From: Bifidobacterium sp.
GTDB lineage: Bacteria > Actinomycetota > Actinomycetes > Actinomycetales > Bifidobacteriaceae
Assembly (NCBI GenBank): GCA_022739095.1
Contig: JAIJEI010000019.1
Location: forward strand, 1 to 17,677
Length of the DNA stretch: 17,677 nt
Direction of reading: 5' to 3'
Part shown: positions 1-7,282 of the stretch, piece after piece
Position numbering within the stretch: position 1 is the first letter of the stretch
Layout of the letters: each line of letters opens with the position of its first letter
The notes under the pieces: model-generated
Told to the model about the DNA's origin: nothing
Database searches by the model: none
What the model saw: only the letters and a program-made list of their open reading frames with translations
Position numbers and translations under genes: made by a program

Positions 1-12
1 GAGGTGCATCAT
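1..12 (-). CDS. Start of next transfer-operon gene (partial, runs off left edge)
   Basis: Only the first four codons are visible, reading Met-Met-His-Leu on the minus strand. The first ATG overlaps the TGA stop of the preceding small membrane protein gene (ATGA arrangement), which suggests translational coupling in the same operon. In related actinobacterial elements a VirB4-like ATPase gene often follows the SCO6880-type gene, but four codons cannot show that here. Confidence 0.3.
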
Positions 13-407
13 CGGCCCGCCCCCATTGATCGCGCGAGGGAGGCCAGCAGACGGACCACAAGGACCATCACGCAAGCCAAAGGAACCAGAAGCACGGCCG
101 GCACAAGGAGATCCCTCGCGGCGATCAGCACGGCCACGAACACGACGACCGCCACCGCCGCCACGATCCACGAGGCCGGGCCCAGCAGCTCGTAACGTCG
201 TCCCGGACGACGCCAATACAACGATTCAGGAAAACCGGATTGCGCCTGTGCGTCCCCGCGTCCGGACGGGAATACCGGGCGAAGAACCTCGAGAACGTGC
301 CCCGGAAGGTCATCGGCCACTGCACCGGATTGCCCGGCTGGGACGACGCGATGGACGCCTGCTACAGCGCGTTCGAGGCGAACGGAACCCTCTGACCGAC
401 ACGGCAT
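9..407 (-). CDS. Small two-helix membrane protein of the transfer operon
   Basis: The convincing part is the C-terminal ~65 residues. These form two hydrophobic helices (one after the GPASW motif, one around VPLACVMVLVV) followed by a short basic tail, and their codons end mostly in G or C. The start is uncertain. The ATG at 407 has an AGGAAGG ribosome binding site 8 bases upstream and gives 132 aa, but the first ~60 codons have poor GC3 and no recognisable content. A TTG at 221 would give a 70-aa protein beginning just before the YWRRPGRRYELL stretch, but lacks a visible ribosome binding site. The stop overlaps the ATG of the next gene. No family is recognised. Its place after the SCO6880-type and 267-aa genes suggests a component of the mating channel (inference). 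Confidence 0.45.
   Translation of the reverse strand: MPCRSEGSVRLERAVAGVHRVVPAGQSGAVADDLPGHVLEVLRPVFPSGRGDAQAQSGFPESLYWRRPGRRYELLGPASWIVAAVAVVVFVAVLIAARDLLVPAVLLVPLACVMVLVVRLLASLARSMGAGR
240..395 (+). CDS. Possible small protein (51 aa) on the opposite strand
   Basis: A short plus-strand frame starts with TTG, preceded by AGGA with an 8-base spacer, and ends with TGA. About 47 of its 51 codons end in G or C, and G is common in first positions (20 of 51), the bias expected of true coding frames in this element. The peptide has a balanced composition, with segments such as ENVPRKVIGHCTG and GWDDAMDACYSAFEANG. It overlaps the weak N-terminal half of the minus-strand ORF, and both are unlikely to be coding there. 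It could be a genuine small gene or the tail of a decayed larger one. One minus-strand frame shares the high GC3 by symmetry, so this call is tentative. Confidence 0.3.
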   Translation: MRLCVPASGREYRAKNLENVPRKVIGHCTGLPGWDDAMDACYSAFEANGTL

Positions 408-482
408 GACCGATTCCTTCCTGTTTCCTGATCCGTTTGTCCGTACACGCGTGCGTCGGACCGATAACCGTATGGCGGCCCG

Positions 483-1286
483 TCATCGCGTGCCGGAGGC
501 GAGCGAGGCGACCATGGAGTCGATGCCCTGGGAGAGCCGGTCCATGTCCGCCGGGGACGCGGACCCGTCGTCGAGCAGCCCCGCCGCCTGTTCCGTGAGC
601 TGTTCGAGCCGACGGTACAGGTACGGCACCTTGTACTGGTCCGCCGTGCTCCCCGCCAGCAGGCCCCGCGCGTCGGCCACGGCCCGTTCGAGCCGGCTCC
701 TGGCCCGTGACGATTCGGCGTCGCCGACCGTCTGGCCGGCCTTCGCCACGGCCTTTTCCAGCCGTTCCGACCGTTTCGCGAGCATGTCGGCGGCCTTGGA
801 GATGCGTTTCGCGTCCGCGTCGAGCGTTGCCATGTCGCCTCCGGCCGTGCAGCCGGCCGGCGTGACGGGGTCGGAGGAAAGCCGTTCGAGGGTGCCCGCC
901 ATATCGGGGTCCGTGGCGCGCAGCGCGTCGAGGTCGACCGATCCCATGATCCGGTCGCGGTCACGGCCCCATTCGGCCGATCCCGCGGACCATGCCCGGG
1001 CGGACCGTTCGCACGCCGCCGACGCGTCGGCCAGCCGTTCGCGCCGGTTCGCGGAGACCATGCCCGCAGTCAGCCCGGCCCCGACCATGAGACCCGTGAC
1101 GATCACCGTCGCCACGCCCACACGCACCCCGATACGGGGCCTGGTGCGGGCCCCGGCCTCGTCCCCGTCGTCCTTCCCATGCCGGCCGGGCCACGGGAAT
1201 CGCCGCTTCCCACCAGGCCGCCCGTCGTCCAACCCGGGCATGACCTCGTCGAACCAGTCCTCCTGGCCGTGCGCGCCCATGGTCAC
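483..1286 (-). CDS. Single-pass membrane protein with helical extracytoplasmic domain (transfer operon)
   Basis: This 267-aa protein has a polar N-terminus, one transmembrane helix at about residues 52-78, and a long outer part rich in Ala, Arg, Glu and Ser that should be helical, possibly coiled coil (around residues 135-200). Two cysteines, near residues 91 and 144, lie outside the membrane segment. The GTG start overlaps the TGA of the SCO6880-type gene (GTGA); an ATG two codons later is an alternative. The upstream GGGG is a weak ribosome binding site, so coupling to the upstream gene is likely. No family is recognised. VirB8-type subunits have the same membrane topology, but no sequence motif supports that identification. 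Confidence 0.75.
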   Translation of the reverse strand: MTMGAHGQEDWFDEVMPGLDDGRPGGKRRFPWPGRHGKDDGDEAGARTRPRIGVRVGVATVIVTGLMVGAGLTAGMVSANRRERLADASAACERSARAWSAGSAEWGRDRDRIMGSVDLDALRATDPDMAGTLERLSSDPVTPAGCTAGGDMATLDADAKRISKAADMLAKRSERLEKAVAKAGQTVGDAESSRARSRLERAVADARGLLAGSTADQYKVPYLYRRLEQLTEQAAGLLDDGSASPADMDRLSQGIDSMVASLASGTR

Positions 1287-2752
1287 AACCCCAGCGGCAG
1301 GACCGCGGTCAACGCCTGCCGCTGCTGGCCGCGCAGGCCGGACAGGCGCAGATGGTACTTGCCGACGCGCACGCGCAGGTCGCGTTCGAACACGGCCAGC
1401 ATGTCGCGGTCCGGGGCGAACAGGGCGATATACCCCTGATGGTCGGTGTCGGGCCAGTTCGCGTCCTGCTCCGCCTCTCGCTGCCGCTGCTCGCGGCGCT
1501 CACGGCGTTCGTCGCGCGACAGTTTCCGCTGGTTCTGCAACGTGTCGCGCTGCAGGATGCTGGACTCGCGGTCACGCAGGTCCTTCTCGCTTCTCTCCAT
1601 GCTCATGGGCCTCCAGATATGGGTCAGGGCGATCATCCTGCCGCCCTGCAGGATGTCGCGCGTCCAACCCGCCGGCACGGGCCGGTCGGGCCACTGGGTC
1701 ACCCACCAGGTGCGCGCCACGCACGATTCCAGGGTCACGCTCTCCCCGTCGAGGCTCTCCTCGCACCAGCCCAGCGTCGGCTCGTCACGGGTGACCGGAG
1801 GACGGTCCGCGTTGCCGGCCGGATCCGAAACCGACCGGATCAGCGTGCGCAGGTCGTCCAGTCCGCACCAGCGCACCGAACCGGGACGCGCCCCGCATTC
1901 GACCAGGGCCGGGGCGACGGTCATCTTCACCAGGTCGCCCAACGCGACCCCGACCCGCTCGCGTTCCGTGAGCCGGCCCCGGGCGCGGTCCACGCCCTTG
2001 AGCCGGTCCACGTCGCAGGTCACGGACACGTAGCTCACATTCGCCAACGGGGTCATGACCTCCGGCAGGGCCCACAATTCCGCCATATCACGGCGCATCC
2101 ACTCCGGCGACCCGCCATCGTCGGGCAGATCCGGCGCGGGCGCGGCTCCCGGCAGCAGGAGCGCGGTCTCCTTGAGCTCGACCACTCCCGGCGTGTCCGC
2201 CAGACGGGCGGTCAGATCGTTCAAGGCGGCCGCGCGCGACGATTTCGACGCATCCGTGCTCAACGTCCACTCCTCGACCTTCAACGCGAGCACCGCGGTC
2301 GCCCGCCGGCGTTCCGGGTCGAACAGGTAGCAGGCGCCATGGAACGGGGTGCCGACCACCTCCACGCCGGACCCCTCGACCACCTGGGCCCGGGACCCGA
2401 CCTGGCCCCACACGCCCAGCACGCCCGCCGGCCGGCCCGAGGCGAGCGGGCTCGCCGACCATCGGGTCGACCCGTCGCGCACACGCCGCCGCCACGCCAG
2501 CCATACGTACGTCCACGCCATCAGGCTCAACCCCTCGTAACGGATCAGCCCGTACGCCATGACCACGCCGCCCGCGAGCATCAACGGCAGCACCATGCCC
2601 GCCGCCGCGCCGCCCACGACCATGACCAGGCCGGCCAGGCCCACGCCGATCTGCGGCCATGTCCACCCGAACAAGACGTTCGTGGCCGACAGGCGGCTGA
2701 ACGCCGCCGTGGGCACCCTCGCCCCGTCGTCCCTGCCATCGGCATCCACCAT
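1283..2752 (-). CDS. SCO6880-type conjugal transfer membrane protein
   Basis: This 489-aa protein begins with a ~30-residue polar segment followed by a paired hydrophobic hairpin (about residues 33-72) and a basic, Trp-rich stretch (YVWLAWRRRVRDGS). A large soluble domain follows. The arrangement and segments such as FSRLSATNVLFGWTWPQ match the SCO6880 family, which is found beside VirB6-like and VirB4-like genes in actinobacterial conjugative elements and is thought to sit at the inner face of the channel. The ATG at 2752 is chosen because GGAGG lies 6 bases upstream; an in-frame start 17 codons earlier reads through the T-rich tract and is unlikely. It lies between the VirB6-like gene and the 267-aa membrane protein gene, overlapping the latter. 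Confidence 0.8.
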   Translation of the reverse strand: MVDADGRDDGARVPTAAFSRLSATNVLFGWTWPQIGVGLAGLVMVVGGAAAGMVLPLMLAGGVVMAYGLIRYEGLSLMAWTYVWLAWRRRVRDGSTRWSASPLASGRPAGVLGVWGQVGSRAQVVEGSGVEVVGTPFHGACYLFDPERRRATAVLALKVEEWTLSTDASKSSRAAALNDLTARLADTPGVVELKETALLLPGAAPAPDLPDDGGSPEWMRRDMAELWALPEVMTPLANVSYVSVTCDVDRLKGVDRARGRLTERERVGVALGDLVKMTVAPALVECGARPGSVRWCGLDDLRTLIRSVSDPAGNADRPPVTRDEPTLGWCEESLDGESVTLESCVARTWWVTQWPDRPVPAGWTRDILQGGRMIALTHIWRPMSMERSEKDLRDRESSILQRDTLQNQRKLSRDERRERREQRQREAEQDANWPDTDHQGYIALFAPDRDMLAVFERDLRVRVGKYHLRLSGLRGQQRQALTAVLPLGL

Positions 2753-2766
2753 CAGCAACCTCCGAT

Positions 2767-2821
2767 CAAAAAAGAAAAAGGGCCGGGCGCGATCCCCGCC
2801 CATACGGGGACGCCACCCGGC
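2767..2821 (-). terminator. Hairpin plus T-tract in front of the SCO6880-type gene
   Basis: On the minus strand a hairpin (outer arms 2816-2821 with 2782-2787, inner TCCCCG/CGGGGA arms) is followed by a run that is nearly all T (2767-2779). The ribosome binding site of the next gene comes directly after it. It has the form of a Rho-independent terminator or attenuator inside the operon. Confidence 0.6.
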
Positions 2822-2835
2822 AACGCATCGATAAG

Positions 2836-4281
2836 TCAGGCCAGGACCGGGCCCGACGGCGACTGTGGCGAGACCGGGGGCGCCGGCACCGCGTCCGGTC
2901 CGGGCATCCCGGGAAGCCCCGGATCGCCCGGAGACCCCGGAGCGCCGGACGATCCGGTCCGGCCCTCGCCGCCGGCGCCGCCCAGGCCGCCCTCGCCGCC
3001 GATCCCGTCGGAGCCGTCCGAACCGTCAAGGCCCGCGACGCCCCGGCCACCGTCCCCTCCGGCGCCGCCGGGCGCGGTTCCGGCGGACGACGCGCCATCG
3101 GGCGCCGGAATGGCCGAGCCATCCGGGCCCGGGGGAGCGGAGACCGGCGGCTCGTACCCGTCGTCCTTCGACGGGTCGGCGGCATGGGCGCCGGAATCCC
3201 GGGCCCCGCCGCCATCATCCTTGTCCTTGCCGTCGGCCTTGGAGCCGGCGAGCATTTTTCCGGCCTGTTCGCCGACCTGCCCCCATTGGCCGGTCAGGGC
3301 GGCCAGCCCGCCCTGCGCCATGCCGGGCAACTGCACGCCCGCCGCCGCGGCCCCGCCGGTCGCCACCCCGGCGGCCGCGGTCACGACCTGCCGGGTCAGC
3401 TGGGCCGCGGTCACCAGCGCGTTCCGGCCCGCCTGGCTCGCGGCCTGCTGCATGCCCATGCTCCGGTCGTCGCCCAGGAACTGCACGACCGGCATGATCA
3501 TCTTCGGCGAATAGCAGGCCATGTAGATCGCGGCGATGCCGACCAGCAGATCCCAGAAACTGCCCTCGCCCACGCCCGACGTGGTCTGCGAGGTCATCAG
3601 CGCCGACCCGACCGTGATCACCAGCGCGGCCAACGGCTTGGCCAGCATCACGCCCACCACGGCCGAAAGCCAGCGGCGCATCGCCGGCCGGGTCGCCTTC
3701 CAGCCGGCGCTCATCACCGGCAAGGGGGCGACCGCGGCCAGCAGCACCAGGCACAGGGTGCGGGCCGCGAGCATGCAGCACAGGAGGAACACGCCCACGA
3801 ACAACACCAGATAGACGAGCAGCATCGTCAGCGAATGCAGGACGGACGCCTGCTCCAGGATCTTCTTGAACATGGCCGACACCATCGACTCCATGCCCCG
3901 GCCCTTGGTCGTGTCCGCGCCCACCGCGAGGATCCTCGCGGACAGGAGGCTCACGATCCCCTCGCACGTGATCATCACGCTCACGCAGATCGCGGTCAAC
4001 GGCCAGGCGAGCACCGCCATCGCGAACGACTTGACCGACTCCGCCGGGCTGGCCTTCACGGCCGCATGCACCGCGCCCACCGCGCAGATGAGCATGTTCA
4101 CGAAACCCATCACCCAGCCGATCCTGTTCGCGGCCGTGATCGCCACGTTCCACTCCGCGTACGACACGGATCCGGCGGTCGACGAGAACGCGCCCACCAT
4201 CATGCCCTGCAACGCCTTGCCCATCGGGTCCAGCATCCACGGGAACAGCTTCTGCAGCACCGCCTCGACGATATCGCCCAC
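2836..4281 (-). CDS. VirB6/TrbL-type conjugal transfer channel protein (SCO6881-like)
   Basis: This 481-aa polytopic membrane protein has hydrophobic segments at about residues 52-74, 85-115, 150-190, 205-228 and 242-266, the pattern of VirB6/TrbL-like inner-membrane channel subunits of type IV secretion systems. A small-residue-rich helix region follows (280-345), then a charged, low-complexity tail. Residues ~405-461 are collagen-like, with Gly at every third position for about 19 triplets and one phase slip. The GTG start at 4281 is supported by GGGAGG 5 bases upstream. A longer in-frame reading would run back over the preceding 112-aa gene and is rejected. The order, before the SCO6880-type gene, matches SCO6881/SCO6880 neighbours in actinobacterial elements. 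Confidence 0.8.
   Translation of the reverse strand: MGDIVEAVLQKLFPWMLDPMGKALQGMMVGAFSSTAGSVSYAEWNVAITAANRIGWVMGFVNMLICAVGAVHAAVKASPAESVKSFAMAVLAWPLTAICVSVMITCEGIVSLLSARILAVGADTTKGRGMESMVSAMFKKILEQASVLHSLTMLLVYLVLFVGVFLLCCMLAARTLCLVLLAAVAPLPVMSAGWKATRPAMRRWLSAVVGVMLAKPLAALVITVGSALMTSQTTSGVGEGSFWDLLVGIAAIYMACYSPKMIMPVVQFLGDDRSMGMQQAASQAGRNALVTAAQLTRQVVTAAAGVATGGAAAAGVQLPGMAQGGLAALTGQWGQVGEQAGKMLAGSKADGKDKDDGGGARDSGAHAADPSKDDGYEPPVSAPPGPDGSAIPAPDGASSAGTAPGGAGGDGGRGVAGLDGSDGSDGIGGEGGLGGAGGEGRTGSSGAPGSPGDPGLPGMPGPDAVPAPPVSPQSPSGPVLA
2890..3070 (-). repeat. Gly-X-Y coding repeat (collagen-like tail)
   Basis: Degenerate 9-base units on the minus strand encode Gly-X-Y triplets, ending in a Pro-rich run that includes GSPGDPGLPGMPGP. 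They form part of the C-terminal tail of the VirB6-type protein. Confidence 0.7.
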
Positions 4282-4304
4282 GACAGCCTCCCAACAACGG
4301 AAAA

Positions 4305-4349
4305 ACAGCAAAGAAAGGAAAGGGCCCGCCCCGACGGCGGGACGGGCCC
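4305..4349 (-). terminator. Hairpin plus T-rich tract in front of the VirB6-type gene
   Basis: Arms 4343-4349 and 4322-4328 are perfect complements (GGGCCCG/CGGGCCC). They are extended by a C/A mismatch and at least three more pairs, then followed on the minus strand by TTTCCTTTCTTTG. The structure sits between the 112-aa gene and the VirB6-type gene and resembles the hairpin at 5528-5571 in both stem design and tail. Confidence 0.6.
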
Positions 4350-4376
4350 GGAGGAAAAAGGGAACGGGCCCCGAGG

Positions 4377-4715
4377 TCAGAACAGGGCCTGCGTGGACGC
4401 GAACTTGACGATCGCCATGGCCGAGCCGAGCAGCATCATGCCCAGCGCGATCCACACGAACACGATGCCGCTGTACTGCTGCATCGTGCTGTTGTGGATC
4501 GCCTTGGACACGACCCAGGAGAACGCGGCGATGATCCACGCGGCCGTCGCCACGAAGATGCCCAAAGCCCACAGGCCGCCCACGATGTTCGACACCAGGC
4601 TCATGAACGGGAAGAACGTCCAGTTCGGGGACACGGAGAACCCGGACAGGTCGTTGTCGGTCAACGCCAGCACGATATCGGACGCGGTGGCGGCGATTGG
4701 ATGAATAATGGTCAT
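4377..4715 (-). CDS. Small integral membrane protein of the transfer operon (VirB2-position)
   Basis: This 112-aa protein has two clear transmembrane helices, about residues 44-69 and 83-105, after a mildly polar N-terminus. The start is secure: GGAGGG lies 6-7 bases before the ATG. Size, two-helix topology and position just before the VirB6-like gene are those of VirB2/TrbC-like or related small subunits in Gram-positive type IV systems, but no pilin processing signal is visible, so a pilin role is inference. It could equally be a small channel accessory protein. Confidence 0.75.
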   Translation of the reverse strand: MTIIHPIAATASDIVLALTDNDLSGFSVSPNWTFFPFMSLVSNIVGGLWALGIFVATAAWIIAAFSWVVSKAIHNSTMQQYSGIVFVWIALGMMLLGSAMAIVKFASTQALF

Positions 4716-4785
4716 GATTCACCCTCCTTTCCCCACCGCCACCAAAGGCGGCGGACGTCTCGTGCCGATAACGGGGGCGGACGGC

Positions 4786-5433
4786 TCAGCCGAACAGGGA
4801 CGACCACAGGTCGCCCGCCGCCCGGCCCGTCTTCTCGAACACGTTGCCCTTCCCGTCGCCGCCCGAAGCCCAATCCCAGGCCCCGGACGCGGCGTCCCCG
4901 GCCTTCTGGAACACGTTGCCCTTCCCGTCGCCGCCGGACAGCCAATGCCACGCCTTCTTGCCCGTCGACAGGGCCTTGCCGATCGCGTCGCCCGCGGCCT
5001 TGCCCACACGGTTCGCGATGTCCTCGCCCAACTGCCGGACCACGCCGCCCAGATCATCCGACTTCTTCGCCTCGTCGCTCTTCACGCCCTTCCAGTCGGG
5101 ATGACCGTTCGCGGACTGGTACGAGTCGTTCACCACCAGCCCGTCCGCGCCGAACGCGCCCGCGCCCCACGCGAACCCGCCCGTCGCCGCGCCGATCGTC
5201 AACGGGATCATCAACGCGCACAGCAGACGCCTCCACGAGAACGCGCGCTCCATCATGTTGTTCGTGATCAGGCCCGGCAGCAGGGTCAGCACGCCGACGA
5301 TCACCATCGCGACCGCCGCGTACAGGCACACCGCTATCACGCCCCCCGCCAGGTCCCTGAACCCCGCCACATCCCACGCGGGATCGGGGAACAGGTTGAT
5401 CAGCGAATCATCGGCCAACACCATCCCGGACAT
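4786..5433 (-). CDS. Two-helix membrane protein with repeated C-terminal motif (transfer operon)
   Basis: This 215-aa protein has two hydrophobic segments at about residues 28-54 and 67-92, followed by a hydrophilic domain. Its last ~65 residues contain an internal duplication: the segment GGDGKGNVF occurs twice, 24 residues apart, each preceded by a Trp-rich AW(H/D)W motif. The ATG at 5433 is chosen because GGGAGG lies 5 bases upstream, the same leader sequence as in two neighbouring genes. Longer in-frame starts read through a terminator-like hairpin. No family is recognised. It sits between the wall hydrolase and the 112-aa membrane protein, so a role in the mating apparatus is likely. Confidence 0.75.
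   Translation of the reverse strand: MSGMVLADDSLINLFPDPAWDVAGFRDLAGGVIAVCLYAAVAMVIVGVLTLLPGLITNNMMERAFSWRRLLCALMIPLTIGAATGGFAWGAGAFGADGLVVNDSYQSANGHPDWKGVKSDEAKKSDDLGGVVRQLGEDIANRVGKAAGDAIGKALSTGKKAWHWLSGGDGKGNVFQKAGDAASGAWDWASGGDGKGNVFEKTGRAAGDLWSSLFG
4837..4935 (-). repeat. 72-base tandem duplication within a gene
   Basis: A 27-base segment at 4837-4863 is repeated without change at 4909-4935, a 72-base (24-codon) period. The sequence between is only partly conserved at protein level. It encodes the doubled GGDGKGNVF motif of the 215-aa membrane protein. Confidence 0.8.
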
Positions 5434-5527
5434 CACAGCCTCCCTCATCACAAGCCTCCACGGCCCGACAACACGGATCCGCGCATCCACCACGCGCCGG
5501 CACGGCCCACGGCCGATAACGGGCCGG

Positions 5528-5571
5528 AAAAGAAAGGAAAGGCCCCACGCCCGGGGAGGGGGCATGGGGCC
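5528..5571 (-). terminator. Hairpin plus T-rich tract after the wall hydrolase gene
   Basis: Arms 5565-5571 and 5541-5547 are perfect complements (GGCCCCA/TGGGGCC). After a C/A mismatch they continue with four further pairs. The minus strand then reads TTTCCTTTCTTTTCC. The surrounding 259-base gap (5434-5692) holds no convincing gene. Confidence 0.6.
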
Positions 5572-5692
5572 GTGAAGGAAAGCGGCCCGCCGGCGCACGG
5601 GAAAAAAGAGAAGAAAATCATGCGCCGGCCGGCCCGGGAACGCCATGAGACGACCGCTCCCGGAAAAACCACCCGAACGGACGCCGATAATC

Positions 5693-7129
5693 TCAGTACC
5701 AGCCCTTGGCCCTGCGTTCCGCGTACGCGCCGCACGGCGTCCCGTACCTGTCACGAATGTATTTCAGGCCCCAGTCGATCTGCGTGGCCGCGTTCGTCCG
5801 CCAATCCTGGCCGGCCGAGGCCATCTTCTCCGCCGGCAGCGACTGGGGGATGCCGTACGCGCCGCTGTCCGGGTTCTCCGCGTCCCACCGCCAGCCCGAC
5901 TCCTCGGTGAAGATCGTGTCCAGGCATTCGAACTGGGAACCGTCATCCCAGCCCATGTCCTTCATCTTGCGCTTCGCGATCCTCTTCGCCTCCTCCACGC
6001 TCGCCTTCTCGCCGTCCTGGTCGCCCGCCGAGCACGTCGCCGCCGACGAGGAGCCGCCGCCGGCCCCGTGGATCGGGTCCTTGGGAAGGATGAAGTTCGC
6101 GCCGCCCGCGATGGGCAGCTCGCGCGACGTGTACACCGGGCCGTGCGCGTTCATCTCGCTGATCGTGAACGTGCCCTTCGACGCGTCCACCGACTCGACC
6201 ACGGCCACATGCCCGGCCGCCGGGTCAGCGCCCTGCACGCCGGGCGGGAAACTCACGATCGCGCCTGGCACCGGGGCCGTCCGCGTCACCCTGTAACCCT
6301 CCGCGGCCGCGGATGAGGCCCACATGCCACCATCGCCCCAATACTGGCCCACATGCTTCCACCCCAGACGGTAGGCGCGCAGGCACGCGCCCCACGTGCA
6401 CTGGCCCTGCGGATACGAGACGCACGTATTGCCCGGACCGGCCAGGCCGCCGAACCATGCGGCCTTCGCCTGCTCCGCGCCCATCCCGTCCCAACCGGAA
6501 TCCGACGTGCCGCCCGACACCGCCTGCGAGCCCTGCGAGGCCGGCGCACGGTACACGCGCGTGTACCGCGCGTTCAACGTGGACGTCACGCCGATCTCGT
6601 CGCCGGTCTGGTCGCCGGGCGTCCTGCCCTCGACCCCATGCCTCTCGTCCCAATGCGCGCCCACGAACTCGCCATCACCCATGTAGATCTCCGTATGACC
6701 GTCGGCCCACACGACGTCGCCCGCCTGCAGGGACGCCACATCCCTGAAATCCGACCGTTCGAAACCGGCCGCCTTCAACACCGAATCCATGCCGTCAGTG
6801 TTGAACGGGCTCGACCCCACGTCGAAACCCGCATGGCGCAACGCCGCCCACACGAACGACGAACAGTCGTAATCCGGGTCGCCCCCGCGGTTCGGCTGCG
6901 AATACCCGTGCGAATCATCCTTCGCGACCGACACCGCCCAATCCACCCACGACGAGGAGCCCGTCACGCAACGCGTCCCCAGGCCGTAATCCGACTGCAG
7001 GATCGCGACCACCAGGATCACCAGGCACAACAACACGACCACGACCGTGAGCAGCGGGGCCGCGACCGCCATGCCGGCCACCACGAACGCCTTGCCCGAC
7101 GACCCCCGCTTCCCCTCGCCACCAGCCAT
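5693..7129 (-). CDS. Three-domain peptidoglycan hydrolase of the transfer operon (NlpC/P60, CHAP, lytic transglycosylase)
   Basis: This 478-aa wall hydrolase should open peptidoglycan for the conjugation channel. A membrane anchor spans about residues 15-44. An NlpC/P60 domain follows (~55-195) with Cys89 in DYDCSSFVW and His145 in ADGHTEIYM. A CHAP domain (~225-350) has Cys244 in QGQCTWGA and His307 in AAGHVAVV. The C-terminus (~375-478) is an SLT/resuscitation-factor-like transglycosylase domain with candidate Glu410 in FTEESGWRW and the SGAYGIPQS motif. The ATG at 7129 has GGGAGG 5 bases upstream. It is the first gene of the visible operon. VirB1-like enzymes of Gram-positive systems usually pair SLT with one amidase domain, so two cysteine-peptidase-type domains plus SLT is a rich combination. 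Confidence 0.85.
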   Translation of the reverse strand: MAGGEGKRGSSGKAFVVAGMAVAAPLLTVVVVLLCLVILVVAILQSDYGLGTRCVTGSSSWVDWAVSVAKDDSHGYSQPNRGGDPDYDCSSFVWAALRHAGFDVGSSPFNTDGMDSVLKAAGFERSDFRDVASLQAGDVVWADGHTEIYMGDGEFVGAHWDERHGVEGRTPGDQTGDEIGVTSTLNARYTRVYRAPASQGSQAVSGGTSDSGWDGMGAEQAKAAWFGGLAGPGNTCVSYPQGQCTWGACLRAYRLGWKHVGQYWGDGGMWASSAAAEGYRVTRTAPVPGAIVSFPPGVQGADPAAGHVAVVESVDASKGTFTISEMNAHGPVYTSRELPIAGGANFILPKDPIHGAGGGSSSAATCSAGDQDGEKASVEEAKRIAKRKMKDMGWDDGSQFECLDTIFTEESGWRWDAENPDSGAYGIPQSLPAEKMASAGQDWRTNAATQIDWGLKYIRDRYGTPCGAYAERRAKGWY

Positions 7130-7190
7130 GCAAGCCTCCCAACACACGACACGCAATCCGGCCATCCACGCCGCCGCCGGCCCGAATCCC

Positions 7191-7242
7191 GCCGATATCG
7201 GACCAAAGAAGGGATATTGGGGATAATGGGACCATGTACATG
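7191..7242. promoter_or_regulatory. Divergent intergenic region with palindromes
   Basis: Between the minus-strand transfer operon and a small plus-strand ORF lie two perfect 10-base palindromes: CCGATATCGG (7193-7202 region) and CATGTACATG (7233-7242). Between them a GGGATATTGG / GGGATAATGG near-repeat contains GATAAT (7222-7227), a good -10 candidate for rightward transcription. No convincing -35 is visible. Operator function is inferred. Confidence 0.3.
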
Positions 7243-7282
7243 CCCCAGCTGACCGAAACCGTCCGAACCGTCAGGAAAGACC

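Noticed and set aside
2890..3070. CRISPR or tandem DNA repeat array
   Set aside because: The short C/G-rich units are codon-level Gly-X-Y repeats without spacers or a fixed repeat sequence. No CRISPR array was seen elsewhere in the window.
1352..3514. Very long plus-strand ORF (720 codons)
   Set aside because: It is antisense to the SCO6880-type and VirB6-type genes. Its His/Arg/Pro/Ala-rich composition is typical of GC-rich shadow frames, and it has no ribosome binding site or domain.
3184..4704. Long plus-strand ORF (506 codons)
   Set aside because: A shadow of the VirB6-type and 112-aa membrane protein genes, extremely rich in His, Arg and Gly, with no plausible fold.
2836..4722. 628-aa form of the VirB6-type protein
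   Set aside because: The extra N-terminus overlaps the well-supported 112-aa membrane gene in another frame and reads through a terminator-like hairpin. The GTG at 4281 has a perfect ribosome binding site.
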